From Candidatus Puniceispirillum sp. (lineage in GTDB: Bacteria; Pseudomonadota; Alphaproteobacteria; Puniceispirillales; Puniceispirillaceae), in NCBI GenBank assembly GCA_018668795.1, contig JABJBD010000044.1, positions 1 to 53,067 of the forward strand: a stretch of 53,067 nt of DNA. Reading direction: 5' to 3'. Of the stretch, positions 16,809 to 25,410 are shown in pieces. A model generated the notes under the pieces. The model was not told the origin of the DNA and did not search any database. It saw nothing but the letters and a program-made list of their open reading frames with translations. The position numbers and the translations under genes are program-made. Numbering within the stretch: position 1 is the stretch's first letter; every line of letters begins with the position of its first letter.

Positions 16809-17693
16809 ATGTTGACCAATCGTAATTCCATCGCCCGCGCGGCTACTGCTGGCGGCGCTACCAAAGCAAAAAAAGCGGCAAAAAAGCCAGCAACAGGTAG
16901 CACGCTCGAACTAAAAAACGTATCCAAGGCATATGGTGAAGAATGGATGTCAGATCAGATTCTTGATAATCTGAGCTTATCCATTCCGCCAGGGGAAATG
17001 ACCGTTATTGTAGGTCCGTCAGGTTGTGGAAAATCAACTCTGGTTAATTTACTTGCCGGCTTTGAAGAGCCTGACTCAGGCAAGATCACAATCGATGGTG
17101 ATGAAATCACTGGCCCAGGTAAAGACCGGATGGTGGTGTTTCAGGAAACCGCACTGATCCCATGGCAGACAACATTTGAAAATGTTGTCTTCGGCCCTAA
17201 ATTGCGTGGTGACTCAAACACTGCTGACCTTGAAGAAGAAGCCAAAAAGCTACTTATCAAAGTTGGTCTTGGTGAATTCATGACCAAGTTCCCTCTTCAG
17301 CTTTCAGGTGGAATGCAGCGTCGCGCTGAACTGGCGCGTGCGCTTATCAACGAACCTAAAGTGATGATCATGGACGAACCATTCCGTGGTCTTGATGCAA
17401 TGTCACGTAGCCTAATGCAAGAGTTCTTCCTTCAGCTTTTCGAAGAAAACCGTCGTACGAACGTGTTTGTTACATCGGAAATTGACGAAGCTATCTTCCT
17501 TGCTGACAGCCTGATTGTTCTGACCAACAAGCCTACAAAAGTTGAAAAGATCATTGATATCAAACTTCCGCGTCCGCGTAATTACAGCATGCTGACCTCT
17601 GCCGAAGCGTTTGAATATAAGCGTGAAACAATGGCTATTCTGCATGACGAAGCGATGAAGAGCTTTGCAAACACATCTAAAGGCGTAGCTTAA
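16809..17693 (+). CDS. ABC transporter ATPase, NitT/TauT family, lacking H-loop histidine
   Basis: This 294-residue nucleotide-binding subunit has an Ala/Lys-rich N-terminal extension of about 30 residues. It has Walker A GPSGCGKST (69-77), an intact signature LSGGM (155-159) and Walker B VMIMDEP with E180. The switch histidine is replaced by serine (VTSEIDEA, S213). Together with the degenerate signature of the 15032-15892 ATPase, the heterodimer would have one intact hydrolysis site (Walker and H-loop of the first, signature of this one) and one dead or weak site. ATG 16809 follows GGGAG. It is the last gene of the importer operon. Confidence 0.9.
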   Translation: MLTNRNSIARAATAGGATKAKKAAKKPATGSTLELKNVSKAYGEEWMSDQILDNLSLSIPPGEMTVIVGPSGCGKSTLVNLLAGFEEPDSGKITIDGDEITGPGKDRMVVFQETALIPWQTTFENVVFGPKLRGDSNTADLEEEAKKLLIKVGLGEFMTKFPLQLSGGMQRRAELARALINEPKVMIMDEPFRGLDAMSRSLMQEFFLQLFEENRRTNVFVTSEIDEAIFLADSLIVLTNKPTKVEKIIDIKLPRPRNYSMLTSAEAFEYKRETMAILHDEAMKSFANTSKGVA

Positions 17694-17717
17694 CAGCTAC
17701 GCTTCAGGGCAACGACC

Positions 17718-18035
17718 ATGCTGGACTTTCTATTTCTGATTTCAGCTAAACCGGTCGTTGTCACCCTGGCCACTATTGGGGCCATTCTCGCAACATTTTC
17801 AGCTGCGATTGAAAAATTCATTACTGATAAAAAAGCTAGTAATGATCCTAGTCAGGTAAATACAAATCATACCGCCAAACCCGCTCATAGTGCTGGGGAC
17901 ACCACCGATAAAAAAGAATCTCATCTGCCTCGATCATCTTTTGGAAGTTGGCTTAACCGATTGGGATATGGCATTATGGCCATAAGTGTCGTTTTGTTTA
18001 TTATCGCTGGGTTTATTGTCGATCTTCGCGGGTGA
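17718..18035 (+). CDS. Small membrane protein of unknown function
   Basis: This 105-residue protein has one hydrophobic segment at residues about 5-30 (PVVVTLATIGAILATFSAAI), a polar Lys/Ser/His-rich middle, and a second hydrophobic segment at about 83-101. I do not recognise a family. It starts 24 bases after the last importer ATPase gene and 42 bases before the Gld-type ATPase gene, so it could be the end of one operon or the start of the next. Its two-helix hairpin layout says only that it is membrane-bound. Confidence 0.6.
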   Translation: MLDFLFLISAKPVVVTLATIGAILATFSAAIEKFITDKKASNDPSQVNTNHTAKPAHSAGDTTDKKESHLPRSSFGSWLNRLGYGIMAISVVLFIIAGFIVDLRG

Positions 18036-18077
18036 ATAGACTGACTAGTAGCCATAAAGTGTCGAAGCAGGATCATC

Positions 18078-18836
18078 GTGTTAATTGAAGCCCAAAATCT
18101 ATCAAAAGCCTATACATCTAAGCCTGCAGCAAAGAATGTTTCATTCAGTGCAACAGCTGGCTCGATTATCGGTCTTCTAGGAAGCAATGGTGCTGGAAAA
18201 TCAACCATAATGCGGATGCTTGTCGGCTCGCTAACGCCGGACGCAGGACAAGCCTTTATCAATGGTTATGATATTGTAACGCAACGTCGCCAAGCACAGC
18301 ATCAGCTTGGTTATCTTCCTGAATCTGCAGTTGGGTTTAATAATCTCAGCGTATATGAATTTCTAGCCTTCACCGCCGAGGCGCGAGGATTTACGGGTCA
18401 TCAGAAACGCACCCTGATCAATAATGTTTTCGACCAGCTTGACCTTGGCGGTGTGCGACATAAGCTTCTAGGCACCTTGTCCAAAGGTTGGCGGCAACGA
18501 AGTTGGCTTGGGCAAGCTTTGTTACACAACCCGCCAGTACTGATCCTTGACGAGCCAACCGACGGGCTGGACCCCAATCAGAAATCACAGCTTCGCGAAA
18601 AACTAAAAATTCTTGGCAAAACCAAAACAATCCTGATGTCCACGCATATTCTCGAAGAAGCTGAAAATATGTGCGCGCGTTTGGTCGTCATGCGTGATAG
18701 CCAGCTTGTTGCTGATGGCTCAACGTCAGAATTTGTTGATAAGAATGGCCGACTTGAAACCGCAATCCACGCCTTGACTGCACCAACTAGTGATGATTTG
18801 GGCAAAGATGATGCCCGTAATGAGATTGAGTCATGA
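18078..18836 (+). CDS. ABC-2 type transporter ATP-binding protein (GldA-like)
   Basis: This 252-residue ATPase has Walker A GSNGAGKST (about 34-42), YLPE after the Q-loop region, signature LSKGWRQR near 136, and Walker B VLILDEPTDGLDP followed by MSTH. It belongs to the NosF/GldA/CcmA-like exporter ATPases. The start codon is GTG at 18078. Its end overlaps the next gene by four bases (ATGA), so it works with the fused permease at 18833-21409. The substrate is unknown; Gld-type systems outside Bacteroidetes have no settled role. Confidence 0.88.
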   Translation: MLIEAQNLSKAYTSKPAAKNVSFSATAGSIIGLLGSNGAGKSTIMRMLVGSLTPDAGQAFINGYDIVTQRRQAQHQLGYLPESAVGFNNLSVYEFLAFTAEARGFTGHQKRTLINNVFDQLDLGGVRHKLLGTLSKGWRQRSWLGQALLHNPPVLILDEPTDGLDPNQKSQLREKLKILGKTKTILMSTHILEEAENMCARLVVMRDSQLVADGSTSEFVDKNGRLETAIHALTAPTSDDLGKDDARNEIES

Positions 18837-21409
18837 ACGCTACCCAGCCAAAAACATCACAAATGACCATGATAATGGCTGCCGCTAGGCATGAATGGCG
18901 ACAATTGACCTATTCGCCTTTGACAATCATTTTTCAAGTTGGATTTTTACTAACACTGGCCACAGCTATTTTTGTGAATGGCGACTTTTTCACCACCGAT
19001 TTGGTGGTCATGGATTTACAATGGACGTTTCTGCCATGGATTGCCAATGTCTTTATACCTGCATTGGCAATGCGTGCCTTTCATGGTCAGAATAACGAAG
19101 GTGCAATGGAACTAACCTTGTCTTTGCCCCTATCAACGGTCAGCATCACGGTTGGCAAATGGATAACTGGTAGCTTTATCCTTTTGATCACGTTGGCAAT
19201 GACCTTACCCTTTGCTTTGACCATAGCCTATCTGGGATCACCTGACTGGGGCATAGTCATCGCTGGTTATATTGGCGCCAGTTTGTTGCTGTCATCTGCC
19301 TATGCTGTTTCAATGCTGGCCGCAGCCTTGTGTAGAGAACAGATTGCCGCTTTTGTTTTAGGTCTAGGTTTTTTGCTTCTCCTGATGTTGCTTGATTCTG
19401 GGCTTGGTGAATTGACGATATTACCACCTGCTTTGCAATGGGTTGCGGATACATTGTATTTAGCCAGCCCCCGCCATTGGCTTGATGAAATGGCGGATGG
19501 ACGAATTGATCTTGCTGGATTGGTCTATTTCATGGCCCTAATAGGACTCTCACTTGCCGCGACAAGTGTTTTATTGGCGCGATTTCGACGCAATGCGACG
19601 CTGAATCTTGCCAGTATCTGCGCCCGCATTAGCTTAGTTGCTGGCGGCATTATCGCGATCATGGGCTTGTCTGGCCTGCTAACAAACGTTCCTATTGCAC
19701 TTGATCTGACGCAACAGAAAAGCTTTAGCCTGCATGCCGAAACAATACATATAGTCAAACAGACCAGATCAGCTTCAAAAACACCAATTGAAATCAAATT
19801 ATTCTACAACAAGAATGAAACGCCTGTTCCAGCACGTATTCGACAGCATGTCCGGCGTGTTGAAAGTCTGCTTGACCAGTTCGAGAGTTATGCAGAAGGC
19901 GGTATAAAGATCAGCAAAATCACTGTTGAGCCTGATACCATAACCGAAGAAAGTGCAATTCTTGATGGTATTCAGCGGGTGCCCATGTCATCTGGTGACA
20001 GCCTATATTTTGGGGCAACCTTTCAGCTTGGCGATAGACATGCCGCCATATCTTATTTTGATGAACGCCGCGCTGAATTGCTGGAATATGATCTTGCACT
20101 CGCTGTCAGCAATCTGGCACGCAAGACAACACCCAAAATCGGTATCTTGTCATCTTTATTCATTCCACGAAATGTTAAAGAGCCACGTCCCGGCCTCGCC
20201 ATACTTGAAGAACTGAAAAATCAGTTTGATATTGCCATTATCCCCTATTTTGGGGATAGCTTGCCCAATGATCTGGATGCATTACTTGTTATTGACACAC
20301 CCGTTCTAAAAACGGACATGCTACGCTCGATTGACGCCCATGTGATGGCAGGCAAAGGCTTGATGGTCATGGTTGATCCGCATCAACGTCTGAACCGTGG
20401 AAATGCCAAATTAGAGTCAGCACCAATCAGCCAGACCAATATCTTTACAATAAACGATCTGCTAGCCGCCTATGGCATCCGCTTTGATCAAAGTCAGGTT
20501 ATTGGCGATAACACCATGGCAGCGACTGTTGTGGGGAATGATGGCAATCAGATTAATTATCCTTATTGGCTTCGTGTAAGGCGTGATGCGATTTCTACCA
20601 CCCACAGCACCACCGCCGATTTAAACGAACTGCTTTTTGCCGAAGCTGGTTATTTCACTCTGTCACGCCCTGACAATAGCGATCTGACAATATCAAGTCT
20701 GATAACCACCAGTATCGATAGTGGATCACAAGACCGCAAAGTATTTCGTACATCTGCTCCCGACCAGCTTGCTGCTAGTTTCAAGGCTGATGAAGGCGGC
20801 GCGCGATCTGTTGCCATCCACATTGCTGGCTCGTTGCCAACGGCCTTTGGTGGCGATTCTAGGGCTGTTTCTGCGTCTGTTTTTGCAATAGCTGATACGG
20901 ATTGGATTTATGATCCCATGAGTTTGCAAGGGTCAGGCGAAGGCGGGGCTGAATTTTTGCGCCCTCTGAATGATAACTTTGCCTTTATGGTGAATATGGT
21001 TGAGTTTCTTGCAGGTGATAGTCGCCTGCTTGGTATCCGGTCACGCGGCAATCTGGTACGATCTTTCACGCTTGTTGAGACTATGATGCGCGATGCCCAG
21101 CAAGTGTATAAAGATACCGAAGCCAATTTCATCAACCAAATTGCCAAAGTCGAAGGTAGCATTACCGAAGTTCTGAGCATCACAGGTGCCAAATCAGTTG
21201 ATGAACTTCCAACCAATTTGCAAAATCAGATACGTGACCTGCAAACCATGCTTTTGCCCCTGCGCCAGAAATTGCGGCAAATAAGGCGATCAATGCGGCA
21301 AGATGTTGAACATCTGTTCCAGCAAGCGACCATAGTCAATATTGTCGCGGGGCCGCTTCTGGCGCTTATGCTAAATCTGCTATTCTGGTACCGCCGCAAA
21401 CAAAGCTAG
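18833..21409 (+). CDS. Fused ABC-2 permease and GldG-like extracytoplasmic protein
   Basis: This 858-residue fusion has residues about 1-250 as an ABC-2 permease of GldF type with six hydrophobic helices (after MAAARHEWRQL; conserved FFTTDLVVMDLQWTFLPW region). From about 260 a further helix leads into a GldG-like domain: KSFSLHAETIHIVKQ and a long soluble part with IEIKLFYNK, and it ends with a single anchor helix before WYRRKQS. GldF and GldG are usually separate genes. Here they are one open frame with no internal start needed. It is translationally coupled to the ATPase gene. The DUF4340 protein often found next to GldG is absent. Confidence 0.85.
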   Translation: MNATQPKTSQMTMIMAAARHEWRQLTYSPLTIIFQVGFLLTLATAIFVNGDFFTTDLVVMDLQWTFLPWIANVFIPALAMRAFHGQNNEGAMELTLSLPLSTVSITVGKWITGSFILLITLAMTLPFALTIAYLGSPDWGIVIAGYIGASLLLSSAYAVSMLAAALCREQIAAFVLGLGFLLLLMLLDSGLGELTILPPALQWVADTLYLASPRHWLDEMADGRIDLAGLVYFMALIGLSLAATSVLLARFRRNATLNLASICARISLVAGGIIAIMGLSGLLTNVPIALDLTQQKSFSLHAETIHIVKQTRSASKTPIEIKLFYNKNETPVPARIRQHVRRVESLLDQFESYAEGGIKISKITVEPDTITEESAILDGIQRVPMSSGDSLYFGATFQLGDRHAAISYFDERRAELLEYDLALAVSNLARKTTPKIGILSSLFIPRNVKEPRPGLAILEELKNQFDIAIIPYFGDSLPNDLDALLVIDTPVLKTDMLRSIDAHVMAGKGLMVMVDPHQRLNRGNAKLESAPISQTNIFTINDLLAAYGIRFDQSQVIGDNTMAATVVGNDGNQINYPYWLRVRRDAISTTHSTTADLNELLFAEAGYFTLSRPDNSDLTISSLITTSIDSGSQDRKVFRTSAPDQLAASFKADEGGARSVAIHIAGSLPTAFGGDSRAVSASVFAIADTDWIYDPMSLQGSGEGGAEFLRPLNDNFAFMVNMVEFLAGDSRLLGIRSRGNLVRSFTLVETMMRDAQQVYKDTEANFINQIAKVEGSITEVLSITGAKSVDELPTNLQNQIRDLQTMLLPLRQKLRQIRRSMRQDVEHLFQQATIVNIVAGPLLALMLNLLFWYRRKQS

Positions 21410-21489
21410 GCAAGAAAGCGTCACGTTACTCTGTAGCCCGTGACACTATCATAACCAAAACATCAGTGGGTAAAATTCAATTAACTGCT

Positions 21490-22521
21490 TTACCAGCCAA
21501 CCCGATCAATAATTTTCTGTGCTGTTACAGACAATCTGGCAATCTCGGACACTGATGTCTGATCTTCTTTGAACGTACCCCAGAGTTTCAAATCTTCAGG
21601 CAGTTCAAGGCTTTCATTTACAGGATATTCATAATTGATCTTGGCATAGAGACTTTGTGCCTTTTCAGATACCAGAAATTCCAGAAGTCGTTGCGCATTG
21701 GCTTTGTTTTTGGAATGGATGGCGATGCCACCACCTGAAATATTTACATGCGCCCCGCGATCATCTTCGCCCTGATTAGGAAACACAAGATTGATTGAGT
21801 CAGCCCATTCGCGATGCGCCGCATCATCGGAATTGAGCAACTTTCCGAAATAATAGTGATTCAGAATTGCGATGTCGCATTGGCCTTCAAAGATAGCTTT
21901 GACTTGGGCGCGGTCATTACCCTGTGGGCGGCGGGCAAAATTGGCAACAAGATTTCGTGCCCAGGCTTCGGCCTTTACTTCGCCATGAGCAGCAATCATC
22001 GAAGCCACCAGCGCACGGTTATATACATGCGAGCCGGGACGCGAACAAATTTTGCCCCGCCATTTTGTATCAGCCAGATCCTCAATACGAAGCACGGCAC
22101 CATCAGCAACCCGAGCTTTTGACACACCGACAATCCGACTACGCTTTGACAAGCCAAACCATGTGCCATCCTTGCTTCGCAAATGCTCCGGAATCACCTG
22201 ATGAAGAACATCTGATTGCACAGGTGCAAAAAGACCTTTTTCAGCATATACGCTCAGGCGGGCAATATCGACCGTTAACACAAGATCAGCCGGGCTATTG
22301 GCACCTTCTGTCGCAAGCCGTTGCGCCAAACCTTTTGATGCAAAGACGACATTGGTTTTGATACCTGTCTCAGCCGTAAACGCATCCAGAAATGGTGTGA
22401 TCAAAAAAGCCTGACGATGCGAGTAGATATTCAGCTCCGATGCGTACGACGCGGCATGCCCAAAGACGATAACGCCCATCATGGCAAGCTTGATGATAAA
22501 TCTTGATAAATATGTTTTCAC
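21490..22521 (-). CDS. Iron(III) ABC transporter periplasmic binding protein (FbpA/FutA-like)
   Basis: This 343-residue secreted binding protein has an N-terminal signal peptide of about 27 residues (FIIKLAMMGVIVFGHAASYA). The mature part starts LNIYSHRQAFLITPFLDAF, typical of ferric-binding proteins, and has the paired tyrosines in NHYYFGKLL that bind iron in FbpA/FutA. The start is GTG at 22521-22519 after AGGAAAATC. No permease or ATPase gene is beside it, so it must use a transporter encoded elsewhere. Its upstream region has Fur-like sites, so iron-limited expression is likely. Confidence 0.88.
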   Translation of the reverse strand: MKTYLSRFIIKLAMMGVIVFGHAASYASELNIYSHRQAFLITPFLDAFTAETGIKTNVVFASKGLAQRLATEGANSPADLVLTVDIARLSVYAEKGLFAPVQSDVLHQVIPEHLRSKDGTWFGLSKRSRIVGVSKARVADGAVLRIEDLADTKWRGKICSRPGSHVYNRALVASMIAAHGEVKAEAWARNLVANFARRPQGNDRAQVKAIFEGQCDIAILNHYYFGKLLNSDDAAHREWADSINLVFPNQGEDDRGAHVNISGGGIAIHSKNKANAQRLLEFLVSEKAQSLYAKINYEYPVNESLELPEDLKLWGTFKEDQTSVSEIARLSVTAQKIIDRVGW

Positions 22522-22845
22522 GACGATTTTCCTTTATTATTCCTAGTCAGTAGTACCGCCCAAGCTGGCGTGATAGCGGCACCAGCATTTACTATATGGA
22601 GCCCCAGATATGAATCGATCACCCGATGACTTGTTATCGGTGTAGCGCACCCCAAGCCAACGGAAGATCCTAAATCATCTTTCACCACATTAAGAATGGT
22701 AATGAGAATGATTATTATTCTTAATTCTTAAATAATTCAAAAAGTATTGTCAATAATAAAAATGATAATGAGTCGCAATATCATTTTTATTCAGCCCATC
22801 TAGATAAACGTCATATTGATAACATAGAGGATCATCATTCATAAC
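22522..22845 (-). promoter_or_regulatory. Upstream region of iron-binding protein gene with Fur-like sites
   Basis: This is 324 bases between the EamA gene end and the iron-binding protein start. AATGAGAATGATTATTATT (22701-22719) reads as tandem AATGAT-type hexamers like a Fur box. A second site has AAAATGAT (22759-22766) and ATCATTTT (22780-22787), a perfect 8-bp dyad with a 13-base centre. Both fit iron-responsive control of the downstream gene. Whether Fur, Irr or RirA binds cannot be told by eye. Confidence 0.6.
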
Positions 22846-23688
22846 TCAGGCAAGGCGCAAAATGATGACACCCGCAAGAATGATTATTGTCACAACAATT
22901 TTCATCACCGTCAGCTTTTCCTTTAGCAACGTTGTGCCAAGCAACAGAGCAAAAATCACCGAGGTCTCACGCAAAGCGGATACAACGGCGATAGGCGCTG
23001 ACAAACATGCCCATAACACCAACACATAGGCGATATAGGATAAATTTCCGCCAATCAGCAGGATTTTTCGGCCATCAGTTGTAATGCGGCTAAGAACACC
23101 CGGATGGAATACCCGCAGATAAATCATAAAAACGGCACCATTGATGGCCGTAACCGCACCGTAAAAACTAAGTGCACTTCCAGCATGGCGCGTGCCATAC
23201 CCATCCACCAACGAATAACCCGCAATAAAGCAACCGGTAATCAGCGCCAGAACCATTCCTGTCAGCGGGGTTTGCGTACGATGAAACTGGAAAATGCCAT
23301 GCAGAATAATACCGCCTGACACCATCAGAATACCGACAATCTGTTGTCCTGAGAAATCACTCTTAATCACAATCATGCTTATAAGGGTAATAAGTAATGG
23401 CGCAACACCGCGCGCAATTGGATAAATTTGCGTCAGTTCACCATGCCGATAGGCATTCATCAAAAATATCTGATAGCCAAGATGGAAAACCGCACTTGCC
23501 ATCAAAAAAGGCCAACTGGAAAAGGGTGGCAAACCAACAATCATGAGTCCCACAAAAGCAAGAGGCAGATGCCCTATCATGATCGCGCCAATACCAAGCG
23601 CCTTGTCATCGCTACCACGTACTTGAAAATTCCAGAATGCATGCAAAAAGGCCGCCAGCAAAACCACGGCAATGACAGTGACTTCCAT
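22846..23688 (-). CDS. EamA/DMT family transporter
   Basis: This 280-residue inner-membrane protein has about ten hydrophobic helices in two repeats, the EamA drug/metabolite transporter fold. Typical points are AFLHAFWNFQVR near the start, YPIARGVAPLLITLIS closing the first repeat, and ALRETSVIFALLLGTTLLKE in the second. ATG 23688 is preferred, since AAGGTGGG lies before it; an in-frame GTG at 23697 falls on that signal. The substrate is unknown. Confidence 0.85.
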   Translation of the reverse strand: MEVTVIAVVLLAAFLHAFWNFQVRGSDDKALGIGAIMIGHLPLAFVGLMIVGLPPFSSWPFLMASAVFHLGYQIFLMNAYRHGELTQIYPIARGVAPLLITLISMIVIKSDFSGQQIVGILMVSGGIILHGIFQFHRTQTPLTGMVLALITGCFIAGYSLVDGYGTRHAGSALSFYGAVTAINGAVFMIYLRVFHPGVLSRITTDGRKILLIGGNLSYIAYVLVLWACLSAPIAVVSALRETSVIFALLLGTTLLKEKLTVMKIVVTIIILAGVIILRLA

Positions 23689-23864
23689 TTTGCCCACCTT
23701 TGAATGTTGAAAGACCAGAGCATCTATTCAGGTGGCAACATAGGAAAGAAGCAACCAGTCAATCTGCTATAAAACCATAGGCTATATTGGCTTTTATCGT
23801 CAATTATGCAGCTTATTTGATGTGGCAATCGCCCAATGTTACCAAACGCGCGTTCTATCTAGGC

Positions 23865-24203
23865 CTACCGCGTCTTTTGAAGTGTTCGTAACCGATAGGA
23901 CAGGATGCGCAACACGCCACGAACGAACAGGTCTGATTGCGCTACCTTATCGTCAAATTCCTTTTTGGAAACCGCAAGTACTTCACATGCTGTCATACAA
24001 CGCGCCTCACCCATGCGGAGCTCATCTTCAATAACTCCCATTTCACCAAAAATCTCATTTTCGCCAATGATGAAATTTGGTTCCTTGGTATTATTATCCG
24101 GCAGAAAAATACCCACCTCACCTTTAGTTAGAAAAAATATATCTTCCGACAAATCACCTGCCTTGAACACACTTTGCAATGCTCGTAATTCGATTTTACG
24201 CAT
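23865..24203 (-). CDS. Stand-alone cyclic-nucleotide-binding domain protein
   Basis: This 112-residue protein consists only of a CRP-like cNMP-binding beta-roll: FKAGDLSEDIFFLTKGEVGIFL, then GENEIFGEMGVIEDELRMGEARCM as the phosphate-binding cassette, then the closing helix. There is no helix-turn-helix. ATG 24203 follows AGGTAGG. It lies 19 bases after the MBL-fold hydrolase gene, so the two form an operon. A paralogue of the same layout occurs at 49236-49628. Ligand (cAMP, cGMP or none) is not known. Confidence 0.85.
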   Translation of the reverse strand: MRKIELRALQSVFKAGDLSEDIFFLTKGEVGIFLPDNNTKEPNFIIGENEIFGEMGVIEDELRMGEARCMTACEVLAVSKKEFDDKVAQSDLFVRGVLRILSYRLRTLQKTR

Positions 24204-24222
24204 CGTTACCTACCTTTAATTC

Positions 24223-25011
24223 CTAAATAGACAGCGCCATATCCTCACGCGCAAAAAACACAATCTCATTTTCATATTCAGCCTGAAACGCGTGAATGTC
24301 CGCATCAGTTCGTATGGGCGCGTGATGCGCTATCGCCAGCCTTTTGCAAGCAACGTCAGCTGCAAATTGCACCCCTTGTTCAACCGACGAATGTCCCCAG
24401 CCCCGTTTGCCTGGCAGTTCAGCATCAGTGAACATCCCGTCCCATACAACCAGATCAGCATGTGATGCAAATTCACGTAACGCCCCATGTTCGGAAGCTT
24501 CATATTCATGATCCTGAAAGAAACATAAACTGCTACCATCAGCTGTTAACCGATAACCACTGGCGCCGCCAGGATGGTTAAGCGGAATTGACGCAATCAT
24601 ATGTCCAGCTGGCAACAAAGCATCCAGCGCGGCAAAATCAATAAATGCAAGATGATCAAGTGCGGCGACCACATCCAGCGGAAAAAAACTTCCACCAAAA
24701 TAGGTGCGCATTATATCCTTGAGACTATTCTTGTCTGTCAGCGCGCTACAGACATAAATATTCTGCCGATCACGGAACAGGTCTGGATTGAAAGCTAGGC
24801 CTTGAATATGGTCATGATGAAAATGACTATATATAATAAATACCGGCATATCTTCGCGTAGTTTGATATTACGAAAACCGCTCCCCGTATCAAAGATAAT
24901 CTGACATTGCGAAGTGATAACGTCTAGCGAGGTCGTACTACCGCCAAATTCGACATAATCCTTGCCCGATACCGGCGTCGATCCGCGTACCCCAAAAAAT
25001 GTAATATCCAT
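24223..25011 (-). CDS. MBL-fold metallohydrolase (possible phosphodiesterase-like)
   Basis: This is a 262-residue metallo-beta-lactamase fold protein with the zinc motif SHFHHDHIQGL near residue 82. Further metal ligands are likely at H145 (LNHPGG), in VWDGMF and at the late AIAHHAP. The N-terminal FFGVRGSTPVSG segment is shared with hydrolases of the RNase Z and cyclic-nucleotide phosphodiesterase branch. Its operon partner is a cNMP-binding protein, which makes a cyclic-nucleotide-related role attractive but unproven. The start ATG 25011 has only a weak ribosome site. Confidence 0.82.
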   Translation of the reverse strand: MDITFFGVRGSTPVSGKDYVEFGGSTTSLDVITSQCQIIFDTGSGFRNIKLREDMPVFIIYSHFHHDHIQGLAFNPDLFRDRQNIYVCSALTDKNSLKDIMRTYFGGSFFPLDVVAALDHLAFIDFAALDALLPAGHMIASIPLNHPGGASGYRLTADGSSLCFFQDHEYEASEHGALREFASHADLVVWDGMFTDAELPGKRGWGHSSVEQGVQFAADVACKRLAIAHHAPIRTDADIHAFQAEYENEIVFFAREDMALSI

Positions 25012-25107
25012 ACGACACGCTCACGACTTGCCATCTCTATAAGGCGTTGTATAGAAGGTCTCATTTTGTTCTGGCGATTGCAATAACTGTTCAGGTTTTT
25101 ATGGGGA

Positions 25108-25410
25108 TTAAAGAATATCCCATTCGGCAAAAAGCGTGGCGATTTGCGCACCATGCATATCGCGGTCGAAGCGACTTCCCTGCACATGGTGTCGTGCAAA
25201 GCTGAGTTTCAGTACCAATAGATCACGCATTTCAAAGCGCCTGATGGCGGCCGCATCAAGTCCTGTCAGCGACGCCACCACAGCCGGCGTCATGCGGTGG
25301 CATACCTTTTCAAAGACAGCATCTGATCCGCAAAAAATATCGACGGTGATCCAGAAGGGGCCAGCATTCTTTGACCGTATCTTTGTCACCAAAGAGCCAA
25401 GATTAGCCAT
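25108..25410 (-). CDS. DUF4387 family protein
   Basis: This 100-residue protein has the DUF4387 pattern: LVTKIRSKNAGPFWITVDIF at the start, then LARHHVQGS-type FARHHVQGSRFDRDMHGAQ near the end. DUF4387 genes regularly follow DUF1446/AtuA-like genes, as here, where the two overlap by 8 bases. ATG 25410 follows GAGGTGAGG. It is the last gene of the tctCBA-DUF1446-DUF4387 operon. The reaction is unknown. Confidence 0.85.
   Translation of the reverse strand: MANLGSLVTKIRSKNAGPFWITVDIFCGSDAVFEKVCHRMTPAVVASLTGLDAAAIRRFEMRDLLVLKLSFARHHVQGSRFDRDMHGAQIATLFAEWDIL

Noticed and set aside
21420..21444. GTCACG/CGTGAC inverted repeat between convergent genes
   Set aside because: The stem is only 6 bp with a 13-base loop and no T-run, so I do not call it a terminator.
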